A DNA stretch of 64,000 bases from Ovoidimarina sediminis (GTDB lineage Bacteria; Pseudomonadota; Alphaproteobacteria; Rhodobacterales; Rhodobacteraceae): NCBI RefSeq assembly GCF_032586175.1, contig NZ_JAWHTE010000021.1:1-64000 (forward strand), written 5' to 3'. Shown piece by piece: positions 1 through 7,125 of the stretch; within the stretch, counting starts at the first letter, position 1; every line of letters begins with the position of its first letter. A program made the translations under genes and the position numbers. The notes beneath the pieces are model-generated. The model was not told the origin of the DNA. It did no database searches and worked only from the letters and a program-made list of their open reading frames with translations.

Positions 1-129
1 ATAAGCTGGAACCACAACGAGCCAGGGCCTCCGTTACAGATCAAGCCACCCTGTCCCAAATCATCTGACGACGGACAGTATAGACTAGCGCGCCAAAGAC
101 ACGGTAGCCCGCATCAACTTATAGCACCC

Positions 130-1350
130 CTAGGCGTCCCTTGCAACACTATCTTGTGCCTCATTCCGAAAATTCACCACTGAAGTTCCATACGGCTTAC
201 CTAGCAGTTTAGCCCACCGCTCCATCAAAACGCGCCGCTGCTCCAGAAAATCCGTCCGCCGATAAGCCCGCTCGACCGCTGCCCCCGTGACGTGACCCAA
301 AGCCGTCTCGGCCACATCACGCGGTGTGTTCGTCGCTTCCGCGCACCAGTCCCGAAATGACGACCGGAACCCATGGGGCCGCGCCTCCATCCCGCGCCGT
401 TTCATGAAAGAACTCATCGTCATGTCGGATGTCACGCCTTTGCGGACACCTGGGAACAGAAAGCCGTTTCGGGCGAACTTCCGCGCCTCCTGAATGACCT
501 CCTGCGCTTCGGTCGATAGCGGCACCCGGAACTCGGACGTAGCCCCCACGCGGCCTTTCATCGCCTCTGCAGGGATGGTCCAGACATCGCCATCAATCTG
601 GTCTTCGTGGATGTGGCGCAAGGGGTAAGACCGGACCGCTGTCAGGATGAGAAGACGCAAAGCCAGTTCGGTCACTGAACCGCCAAGGCTCTGGTAGAAA
701 GCGGGAACCTTCTGCCATTTCAGGGCAGGGACGTGCTTTGGCGTGTGGCGCTGTTTGCCCAGAAGGGCGCGTGCCTTGTCTGTCGCCTGAAGGTCCACGT
801 CGAGACCCAGAGCTGCCGCGTGACGTAAACAGATGCTCAGCCGGTTCATCGCCTTTCGAGCGGTATCGGCTTTGGTGTGCCAAATCGGAGCGAGCGTGTC
901 GCGGATATCGCGCTGGTCGATTTCAGCTATCGGCATTCTGCCAAGCTTCGGCAGAACATGCAGTTCCAGTGGCGTAAACCAGCGGCCCGCTTTGCCGTCG
1001 CCCTTCAGCTCGGCCTTTCGGCTTTCGAATGCATCGAGCGCGATCTCACTAAGAATGTGCATGTTGCGCTCCGCCTCTCGGCGCTGGCGCTCCCGCTCCT
1101 TGATGGCATCCTTTCCCTGCCGCACCACCGCGCGCCACTTCTCGGCCTCTGTACGTGCGTCCTTTAGGCCAACATCGGGGAACCGCCCCAAGCCCATTTC
1201 ATGGCGCCGCCCATGAATGGTGTATCGCAATACCCACTGCGCCCCGCCATCGGCGCGTTTATAGAGCCAGAGGCCCCCGCCGTCGGAGTGCTTCCCTTGA
1301 GGAGCGGCCTTCACGGTCGCGGCGCTGAGCTTGTGCAGGGCACGGGCCAT
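130..1350 (-). CDS. P4-type tyrosine recombinase/integrase
   Basis: This 406-residue protein is a site-specific DNA integrase of the kind that inserts genomic islands into tRNA or tmRNA genes. The N-terminus (about 1-85) is the DUF4102 arm-binding domain, with the typical DGGGLWL and GLGRFPDV motifs. A core-binding domain follows, then the catalytic domain, with Arg240, His326-x-x-Arg329, His353 and the nucleophile Tyr363 all visible. Length is normal for P4-like integrases. No other island gene lies beside it to the right, and the window ends 129 bases to the left, so it is either the edge of an island lying further left or an orphan. It is a different subfamily from the integrase near 62 kb. 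Confidence 0.93.
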   Translation of the reverse strand: MARALHKLSAATVKAAPQGKHSDGGGLWLYKRADGGAQWVLRYTIHGRRHEMGLGRFPDVGLKDARTEAEKWRAVVRQGKDAIKERERQRREAERNMHILSEIALDAFESRKAELKGDGKAGRWFTPLELHVLPKLGRMPIAEIDQRDIRDTLAPIWHTKADTARKAMNRLSICLRHAAALGLDVDLQATDKARALLGKQRHTPKHVPALKWQKVPAFYQSLGGSVTELALRLLILTAVRSYPLRHIHEDQIDGDVWTIPAEAMKGRVGATSEFRVPLSTEAQEVIQEARKFARNGFLFPGVRKGVTSDMTMSSFMKRRGMEARPHGFRSSFRDWCAEATNTPRDVAETALGHVTGAAVERAYRRTDFLEQRRVLMERWAKLLGKPYGTSVVNFRNEAQDSVARDA

Positions 1351-1381
1351 TTCAATCCCCCTAGCAATCCCCCCACAACAT

Positions 1382-1409
1382 ATGGGGTATAGTGGGGTAG
1401 AATGGGACG
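1382..1409. repeat. short iterated TGGGGTA motif upstream of integrase
   Basis: TGGGGTA occurs at 1383-1389 and 1393-1399, with a weaker copy (TGGGACG) at 1403-1409. All are on a 10-bp period, just upstream of the integrase start at 1350. The position suits arm-type recombinase sites or a regulator site; the function is inferred. Nothing else convincing was seen in the 200-base gap 1351-1550, apart from an inverted repeat (GGCATCAA/TTGATGCC) near 1468-1494. Confidence 0.35.
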
Positions 1410-1550
1410 GGGTGAAACGACTAAGTCACTATATGACTATATTTTACAGAATTGGTGGGTCAGGTTGGGGCATCAAGATATAGTTCTTTGATGCCGTGTG
1501 GGGGCACCACCACAGACAGAAAACCCGCCGTCCATCGGCAGTTTGCCCGG

Positions 1551-2084
1551 CTATGCGCCCTTGAGTGCATTGCGAACAAAGGCGACCCGCTCCGCCACGG
1601 GCGCCTTGGGCAGGCGCAGCACCCGGTGTCCCGGCGCGTCCAGTGCCCGCTCGATCCGCGCGCATTCCGCGGCGGCTGCGGCGAAGCCGTGCGGACGATC
1701 GTCATCGGTGGCAAAGATCTCGGGCCAGGGCGGCGCCAGGAACACAGGGTCGGCATAGGGCGACCCATCCAACAACGTATCGGCCAGGCACGCGCCCCCC
1801 GCGTGCTCCAGTGCCACCGCCGCATCGATCGGCCCCCGGTCGAAGAACACCCGGCCCGCCATCCGGTGCGTGGCCTCCAGATCCGCCCGAGACACCTCCA
1901 CCGCCCGCCGCGCGAAAGCCAGCGGGTCGACCCAAGCCAGGGCCGCGCCGGTGCCCGCACGCGCCTCGGCCACGATCCGGCGGCCGGGCTCGTCGTCGCA
2001 GCGCTCTCCCGCTTCGCGAAGCGCTGCAAGCAAGGTCGACTTGCCGCCCCCGGAGCAGCCGGTGATAAGAACGCATGTCGTCAC
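1551..2084 (-). CDS. small AAA-type ATP-binding protein (P-loop kinase-like)
   Basis: The protein has 177 residues and an N-terminal Walker A motif GCSGGGKST (about residues 9-17). An acidic stretch with an FFDRGPID motif, typical of AAA_28-like P-loop kinases of unknown substrate, lies near residues 83-91. It starts 12 bases after the ureohydrolase stop on the same strand, so the two are probably one transcript. No membrane segment or signal peptide is seen. The family is widespread in Rhodobacteraceae beside metabolic genes, but the sequence does not reveal its substrate. A role as a nucleotide or sugar kinase is possible but unproven. Confidence 0.75.
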   Translation of the reverse strand: MTTCVLITGCSGGGKSTLLAALREAGERCDDEPGRRIVAEARAGTGAALAWVDPLAFARRAVEVSRADLEATHRMAGRVFFDRGPIDAAVALEHAGGACLADTLLDGSPYADPVFLAPPWPEIFATDDDRPHGFAAAAAECARIERALDAPGHRVLRLPKAPVAERVAFVRNALKGA

Positions 2085-2096
2085 GCCGTTATTGCG

Positions 2097-3059
2097 TCAC
2101 GCCCCCGGCGCGCCGCGTCGCTTCACGCCGGGCAGGGCACAAAGCATCTCGAACAACAGGTTTGCGGCGATCAGCGCCGTGTTCCCCGACGGATCATAAG
2201 GCGGTGACACTTCCACAAGATCCCCGCCGACGAGGTCCAGCCCCATGCATCCCCGCACGATCTCAAGCCCCTGCCACGACGAAAGCCCGCCCGATTCCAC
2301 CGTCCCCGTGCCCGGCGCGAAGGCCGGGTCGAGCGCGTCGATGTCGAAGCTTAGGTAAACGGGCGCATCGCCGATTTTCTCCCGCACCTCCTCCATCAGA
2401 GGCGCGAGAGAGCGGTACCAGCACGCCTCCGCCGGCACCACGGTCCAGCCTTTCTCGCGGCCCCAGTCGTGATCCTCGGGCGTATAACCCGTGCCCCGCA
2501 ACCCGATCTGCCAGACCTTGTCGTTGATCAGGCATCCGTCCTCCCAGGCCCTGCGGAACGGCGTGCCATGGGCCACTGCCTCGCCGAACATATCGGGGCT
2601 CGTATCGGCATGGGCATCGACATGGATCAGCGCCACCGGCCCGTGCCGTTCCTTGATCGCGCGCAGGATCGGCCAAGTCAGGGTGTGATCGCCGCCAAGC
2701 GTAAGGGGTACCGCCCCGTGGCGCAGGACCTCGCGGTAATGCTCCGTGATGATGTCCGCCGTGGCCGGCAGGTTGAAGGTGTTGATCGGCACATCCCCGA
2801 TATCGGCCACCTGCAGGCTTTCGAAAGGGGCGGCGCCTGTCGCCATGTTGTAGGGCCGCATCATCCGGCTTTCGTCGCGGATCTGCCTTGGCCCCAGCCG
2901 CGTGCCCGCCCGGTTCGACGCCCCGATATCCATCGGGATTCCGATGAAGCAGGCATCAAGCCCTTCGGCCGTCGCCTGTGCGGGCAGCCGCATCATCGTC
3001 GCCGGCCCGCCGAAGCGCGGCATCTCGTTGCCCCCAAGCGGCTGGTTCAGATCAGGCAT
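2097..3059 (-). CDS. speB: agmatinase-family ureohydrolase
   Basis: This 320-residue enzyme belongs to the arginase/agmatinase family, which hydrolyses a guanidino compound to urea and an amine on a binuclear manganese centre. The metal-binding signatures are all present: GGDHTLTWP, HVDAHADTS and SFDIDALDPAFAPGTGT. Length and the N-terminal PRFGGPATMMRLP stretch fit the agmatinase branch, although guanidinobutyrase and guanidinopropionase look very similar, so the substrate and the symbol are provisional. It is first in a two-gene unit with the P-loop protein and diverges from the aspartate dehydrogenase gene across about 140 bases that must hold both promoters. Confidence 0.88.
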   Translation of the reverse strand: MPDLNQPLGGNEMPRFGGPATMMRLPAQATAEGLDACFIGIPMDIGASNRAGTRLGPRQIRDESRMMRPYNMATGAAPFESLQVADIGDVPINTFNLPATADIITEHYREVLRHGAVPLTLGGDHTLTWPILRAIKERHGPVALIHVDAHADTSPDMFGEAVAHGTPFRRAWEDGCLINDKVWQIGLRGTGYTPEDHDWGREKGWTVVPAEACWYRSLAPLMEEVREKIGDAPVYLSFDIDALDPAFAPGTGTVESGGLSSWQGLEIVRGCMGLDLVGGDLVEVSPPYDPSGNTALIAANLLFEMLCALPGVKRRGAPGA

Positions 3060-3200
3060 GGCAAATCTCCCTTCTTCATCTTGCCGCCAGTGATGAAGAG
3101 AAAGGCCGCCCGGTGCAAACCTTTCCGCCCCGCACTTCCGGCCCTATGACTGGCCGGGCGCCCGCAGATCGGTTCGGGCGGCAGGCAGTTGGAACGTCTC

Positions 3201-4010
3201 ATGCATCTCGGCATCATCGGCTATGGCAACATCACCGAAACGCTTCTCGGGCTTCTCGAAGCCGAACCGGTTGAAGCCCTCACGGTCCTCGTCCGCCCGG
3301 GACGGGAGGCGCGCGCCCGGTCGGCGCTTGCGGCCTCGGCCGCTGCGCCTTTTGTCACGGTAGTCGACACACCCGACGCCCTCGCCGACGCCCGCCCCGA
3401 TATCGTGGCGGAATGCGCGGGTCAGGGGGCTGTCGCCGATCTCGTGCCGCCGCTCCTCGATGCCGGTCTTCCGGTGATCGTGGCCTCGGTCGGCGCGCTG
3501 GCCGACGATGCGCTCGCCGCCCGCCTCAACGCGGCCGCACATGCAGGGGGCACCCGGATCATCCTGCCCGCGGGCGCCGTCGGCGGTGTCGATCTCCTCG
3601 CGGCCCTCGCGCCGGCAGGCGGCCTCAGCGTCAGCTATCGCGGGACAAAACCGCCGGCGGCGTGGAAGGGCACCGCCGCGGAGGCGTTCCTCGATCTGTC
3701 CGCCCTCACCGAGCCAGCCGTTTTCTTCCGGGGCAACGCCCGCGAGGCGGCGCAGACCTATCGCAAGAACGCCAATGTGGCCGCGACGCTGGCCCTCGCC
3801 GGTCCCGGCTTCGCGGCGACGTCTGTCGAACTCGTCGCCGATCCGGCGGCCCGCGCAAATATCCACCATTACGTCGTGACCTCTGCGCTCGGGCGCTTTG
3901 CGGTCGAAATCGAAAATGCTCCGTCGCCGGGGAACGCGAAAACCTCCGTCGCCACGGTCTATTCCATCCTGAGAGAGATCAACCGCATGCGCCGGGCGGT
4001 TGTCATCTGA
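3201..4010 (+). CDS. nadX: L-aspartate dehydrogenase
   Basis: The product (269 residues) matches L-aspartate dehydrogenase, which oxidises aspartate to iminoaspartate with NAD(P)+ and can feed quinolinate and NAD synthesis in place of NadB. It opens with the Rossmann motif GIIGYGNI and contains AECAGQGAV. The C-terminal half has the YRKNANVAATLALAGPGF region with the conserved Lys-Asn of the active site. I placed the start at the ATG at 3201, which puts the Rossmann strand at the very N-terminus; a TTG four codons upstream is in frame. A B3/B4-domain gene follows 59 bases later on the same strand. Confidence 0.9.
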   Translation: MHLGIIGYGNITETLLGLLEAEPVEALTVLVRPGREARARSALAASAAAPFVTVVDTPDALADARPDIVAECAGQGAVADLVPPLLDAGLPVIVASVGALADDALAARLNAAAHAGGTRIILPAGAVGGVDLLAALAPAGGLSVSYRGTKPPAAWKGTAAEAFLDLSALTEPAVFFRGNAREAAQTYRKNANVAATLALAGPGFAATSVELVADPAARANIHHYVVTSALGRFAVEIENAPSPGNAKTSVATVYSILREINRMRRAVVI

Positions 4011-4069
4011 CGGGCACCACGCCATCGTCCCCGGCAACGGATCGCCGGATCACGAAGCAGGGGTGGCAT

Positions 4070-4801
4070 ATGGCCGACAACGTCACATTCGAAATCGACG
4101 CCAGCGTGATCGCGGCCTTCCCCGAGGTCGAGGTTCTGGCCCTGCGCGCCGTCATCCCCGATCAGGCGGCACTCGCCCCTGTGGTGGCCGGACAGGCCGC
4201 GCGGATCGAGGCCGCCATGGCCGAGATCGCAGCGGTCGATCCGATCACGGCCCTCCCCGAAATCGCGCGCTGGCGCAGGGCTTACGGCGCGCTTGGCGTG
4301 AAGCCGTCGAAATTCGCCTCCAGCATCGAGGCGCTTCTCCGCCGCGCCCGCAAGGGGCAGATGGCGGACACCGGAATTCCGGCGGTCGATCTCTACAACA
4401 CGGTTTCGGTGATCCACCGCGCGCCCATGGGCGCCTATGACGCGGCGCGTCTGTCGTCAGACCCCCTGCGGCTTCGCCAGGCCGATCCCGCGGCCGACAG
4501 CTTCGCGCCGCTGGGCGGTGATCCCGCCTCCTTTCCGCTCAACCCCGAACTCGTGGTTTACGCGCAGGGGGCAGGGATCTTGTGCTGGGGCTTCAACACC
4601 CGCGACAGCGCGGCCACGGCCGTGCACGAAGGCTCCTCGGATATCGTGTTCTTTTCCGAGACGGCGGCTGCGGACGGTGCCGCCGCGGCGGGCGCCGCGC
4701 TCGAGTCTCTTGCTGTGTTGATCGGGGCGGGCGGGGGAACGGCCGGCCCGATCTGCCGGTTTTCGGCGGCCCGGCAGGCGGGGGACATTTCGCGTCCCTG
4801 A
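4070..4801 (+). CDS. B3/B4 tRNA-binding-domain protein
   Basis: The protein has 243 residues and resembles the stand-alone B3/B4 domain family, related to the editing-like domain of the phenylalanyl-tRNA synthetase beta chain. Family-type segments include the WRRAYGALGVKPSKF stretch, DLYNTVSVIHRAPMGAYD and a C-terminal domain that reads as a small beta-rich fold. Function of the stand-alone proteins is not settled; tRNA or amino-acid binding is inferred from the fold. A much longer open frame runs upstream through the previous gene, but the ATG at 4070 gives a family-like N-terminus (MADNVTFEIDASV). It ends just before the puc promoter region and is probably cotranscribed with nadX. Confidence 0.8.
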   Translation: MADNVTFEIDASVIAAFPEVEVLALRAVIPDQAALAPVVAGQAARIEAAMAEIAAVDPITALPEIARWRRAYGALGVKPSKFASSIEALLRRARKGQMADTGIPAVDLYNTVSVIHRAPMGAYDAARLSSDPLRLRQADPAADSFAPLGGDPASFPLNPELVVYAQGAGILCWGFNTRDSAATAVHEGSSDIVFFSETAAADGAAAAGAALESLAVLIGAGGGTAGPICRFSAARQAGDISRP

Positions 4802-4900
4802 CGCGGTTCTCTCAAGAAAAAAAGCAGGTTAGTGCGTCGTGATCCTCGGGATTCCGTCATATCCGGGTGTATTCGGCACGCCAGCGGGACACCTGAAATA

Positions 4901-4918
4901 TGTAAAGAAAAATTTACA
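4901..4918. promoter_or_regulatory. PpsR/CrtJ-type operator 1 upstream of pucB
   Basis: TGT-N12-ACA is the consensus of the light- and oxygen-responsive repressor PpsR/CrtJ, and this copy is a near-perfect palindrome (TGTAAA...TTTACA). It overlaps a plausible -35 hexamer TTTACA at 4913-4918, which sits 17 bp upstream of a -10-like TTATGA at 4936-4941, so a bound repressor would block RNA polymerase. Confidence 0.8.
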
Positions 4919-4925
4919 CTATTAT

Positions 4926-4943
4926 TGTCTACAAATTATGACA
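4926..4943. promoter_or_regulatory. PpsR/CrtJ-type operator 2 upstream of pucB
   Basis: This is a second TGT-N12-ACA site, only 7 bases after the first. Centre-to-centre distance is 25 bp, the close tandem arrangement known for cooperative PpsR binding at puc and other photosynthesis promoters. It covers the proposed -10 region. The pucB start codon is 120 bases further on. No clear FnrL box was seen in 4802-5063. Confidence 0.78.
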
Positions 4944-5063
4944 TAGTAGCGACATGGTGACGCAGGCGGCGAAATGGCTCAATCGGCCCGATCGCAGCGG
5001 GGGCGGGGCAAGTGCTCACCCGGCGGGCACCGCGGGAACGAAAAATCTTAGAAGGAAAACGGC

Positions 5064-5219
5064 ATGTCCGATGATCCAGACAAAGTATGGCCAACCGGCC
5101 TTACGCTGAAAGAAGCCGAGGAAGTCCACAGCTACATCATTGATGGCACACGGGTCTTCGGTGCGATTGCGCTTCTGGCGCATATCCTCGTCGCATTCAC
5201 CACGCCCTGGCTCGGGTAA
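5064..5219 (+). CDS. pucB: light-harvesting 2 (B800-850) beta chain
   Basis: The 51-residue peptide is a typical LH2 beta apoprotein, an inner-membrane antenna subunit that binds bacteriochlorophyll. His40 in ALLAHILVAF, inside the single membrane helix (about 29-48), is the expected B850 axial ligand, and His22 in EEVHSYI is the conserved N-terminal histidine. The C-terminal TTPWLG is family-typical. It is too short for ordinary ORF cut-offs. A good ribosome site (GAAGGAAA) lies about 7 bases before the ATG. It is the first gene of pucBAC, 12 bases from pucA, and is controlled by the PpsR-type pair upstream. Confidence 0.95.
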   Translation: MSDDPDKVWPTGLTLKEAEEVHSYIIDGTRVFGAIALLAHILVAFTTPWLG

Positions 5220-5231
5220 GGGAGGCCTCTC

Positions 5232-5573
5232 ATGAACAATGCGAAAATGTGGCTGGTCGTAAAGCCGACCGTGGGCATTCCCCTCTTCCTCGGCGGTGTC
5301 GCCGTTGCGTCCTTCGCCGTGCACGTTGCCGTGCTCTCGAAAACCAACTGGTACGAAGATTACCTGATCGGCGCCGAGCTTGGCTCTGGCGAAGGCATGG
5401 CGTTCTTCAACAGCACCGATACGGATGACACCGTGAAGCCGGCCTCCTATGCAACGCAGCTTCAAAGCGGCGCGCAGGAACTGACCGTCATTCTTCCCGA
5501 CGGCACCACGACCAAGGCTGTTCTGGCTCCGGATGTCATTGCGGCATCGGCACCACTCAGTGTGGCCAACTAG
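5232..5573 (+). CDS. pucA: light-harvesting 2 alpha chain with long C-terminal tail
   Basis: Residues 1-50 are a standard LH2 alpha chain: MWLVVKPTVGIPLFL at the N-terminus and the B850 ligand His31 in a single membrane helix (about 14-36). The total length of 113 residues is roughly twice the usual 50-60. The extra 60 residues, rich in Ser, Thr, Ala and Asp, would lie in the periplasm. At the hydrogen-bonding positions behind the helix the chain has Tyr44 and Leu45 rather than Tyr-Tyr or Tyr-Trp. In other bacteria, loss of these aromatic residues blue-shifts B850 absorption, so a shifted antenna is predicted. It is cotranscribed with pucB. Confidence 0.92.
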   Translation: MNNAKMWLVVKPTVGIPLFLGGVAVASFAVHVAVLSKTNWYEDYLIGAELGSGEGMAFFNSTDTDDTVKPASYATQLQSGAQELTVILPDGTTTKAVLAPDVIAASAPLSVAN

Positions 5574-5585
5574 AGCAAGCTGACA

Positions 5586-5609
5586 CCTGCCGGAACTGCT
5601 TCCGGCAGG
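5586..5609 (+). terminator. strong stem-loop after pucA
   Basis: A perfect 10-bp stem (CCTGCCGGAA against TTCCGGCAGG) encloses a 4-base loop. It begins 12 bases after the pucA stop and has no long T-run. In known puc operons a hairpin here stabilises the abundant pucBA mRNA and reduces read-through into pucC; the same role is inferred. Confidence 0.75.
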
Positions 5610-5629
5610 CGTGTTATCCCAAAGCCATC

Positions 5630-5653
5630 GGCCGTCCCGTCCGCAGGACGGCC
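5630..5653 (+). terminator. second stem-loop between pucA and pucC
   Basis: An 8-bp stem GGCCGTCC/GGACGGCC with an 8-base loop lies 20 bases after the first hairpin and 17 bases before the pucC ATG. It could attenuate transcription or limit pucC expression relative to pucBA. Confidence 0.55.
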
Positions 5654-5670
5654 GGGCCCATGGTGGATTT

Positions 5671-7125
5671 ATGGCCTTCGACTACAAAGCATTCGCGCTC
5701 GGCAAGCTGACCCGGATCGGGCCGCAATACATGCCGTTCGCGGATGTGGCGACAGACGACGTGCCGCTGTCGCGCCTCCTTCGGCTTTCGCTCTTTCAGG
5801 TCACGGTGGGGATGGCGCTCGTCCTGCTCGTCGGTACCCTGAACCGGGTGATGATCGTCGAACTCAAGGTGCCGGCCACTCTGGTGGCGGGCATGCTGGC
5901 GCTTCCGCTTCTCTTCGCGCCGCTGCGCGCGCTCATCGGCTTCAAATCCGATTCCCACGTTTCCGCCCTTGGCTGGCGGCGTGTGCCCTACATCTGGAAG
6001 GGCACGCTCTATCAGTTCGGCGGCTTCGCGATCATGCCCTTCGCGCTTCTGGTCCTGTCCGGTTTCGGCGAGGCCGTCGATGCGCCGCGCTGGGTCGGGC
6101 TTTCCTCCGCCGCGCTCGCGTTCCTGCTGGTGGGGGCAGGGGTCCACATGGTACAGACGGTGGGCCTCGCCCTCGCGACCGATCTCGTCCGGGAAGAGGA
6201 TCATCCCAAGGTCGTCGGGCTGATGTACGTCATGCTCCTGTTCGGCATGGTCGCAAGCGCGCTCGTCTACGGGCTTCTTCTCGAACCCTACACGCCTGGC
6301 CGCCTGGTGCAGGTCATCCAGGGCACGGCGGTCGTGACCGTGGGCCTGAACCTCTGCGCCCTCTGGAAGCAGGAGGCGCGTGACAGGATCCGTGCCCGCG
6401 ATATGGAAACGGCGCCCCGGCAAAGCTTCGGCGCGGCCTGGGGCCGCCTCGTGTCGACACCGGGAACGATCCGGCTGCTGGTCGTGATCGGTCTCGGGAC
6501 CTTCGGGTTCGGCATGGCCGACGTGCTTCTCGAACCCTACGGGGCCGAAGCGCTCGGTCTCTCCGTCGCAAGCACAACCAAGCTGACGGCGCTCTTCGCC
6601 ACCGGCACGCTGATCGGCTTCGGCATCGCCTCGCGCGTGCTCGGACGCGGGTATCCGGCAGTGATGCTGGGGCGCATCGGCGCGGCGATCGGCGTCCCGG
6701 GCTTCGCGGCCATCGTCGTGTCGTCCTCCGGCGGCGGCGTGCCGCTCTTCCTTGCGGGAACGTTCGCCACCGGTCTCGGCGCGGGGCTGTTCGGCCATGC
6801 CACCCTCACCGCGGCGATCCGCCGGGCGCCCAAGGGCCAGATCGGCCTCGCGCTCGGTGCATGGGGCGCGGTTCAGGCCACCTGCGCCGGGCTCGGCATC
6901 GCGCTTGCCGGCGGCGTGCGCGATTTTCTCGTCGCAACGGGCGGTCTTGCCGGACTTCCGGCGCACGCGCCCTATAATACAGTATTCGGGATCGACATCG
7001 TCTTCCTGGCCCTGGCCGTCATCGCCGCGATCCCGCTCGGCGCGGCCCTGTCCAGGAATGGCGAAACACCACAGTCGCTGCGGTCGCCCGCAGACGCGCA
7101 CCCCAACCCGGTGGAGGCATCATGA
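5671..7125 (+). CDS. pucC: LH2 assembly/bacteriochlorophyll-delivery transporter-like protein
   Basis: This 484-residue polytopic protein belongs to the PucC/BCH2 branch of the major facilitator superfamily, required for LH2 assembly. About twelve hydrophobic segments are visible. Family-typical stretches include FKSDSHVSALGWRRVPYIWKGTLYQFGG (about residues 91-118) and a later GMADVLLEPYGAEALGLS. The ATG at 5671 is preferred over upstream in-frame starts, which would run through the hairpin, and gives the family-like MAFDYKAFALGKLTRIGPQYMPFADVA start. Its stop overlaps the start of the next gene by 4 bases, implying translational coupling. Confidence 0.94.
   Translation: MAFDYKAFALGKLTRIGPQYMPFADVATDDVPLSRLLRLSLFQVTVGMALVLLVGTLNRVMIVELKVPATLVAGMLALPLLFAPLRALIGFKSDSHVSALGWRRVPYIWKGTLYQFGGFAIMPFALLVLSGFGEAVDAPRWVGLSSAALAFLLVGAGVHMVQTVGLALATDLVREEDHPKVVGLMYVMLLFGMVASALVYGLLLEPYTPGRLVQVIQGTAVVTVGLNLCALWKQEARDRIRARDMETAPRQSFGAAWGRLVSTPGTIRLLVVIGLGTFGFGMADVLLEPYGAEALGLSVASTTKLTALFATGTLIGFGIASRVLGRGYPAVMLGRIGAAIGVPGFAAIVVSSSGGGVPLFLAGTFATGLGAGLFGHATLTAAIRRAPKGQIGLALGAWGAVQATCAGLGIALAGGVRDFLVATGGLAGLPAHAPYNTVFGIDIVFLALAVIAAIPLGAALSRNGETPQSLRSPADAHPNPVEAS

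Noticed and set aside
3413..4069. Upstream extension of the B3/B4 gene into nadX
   Set aside because: The frame is open by GC bias and overlaps nadX in another phase; family-like sequence begins only at 4070.
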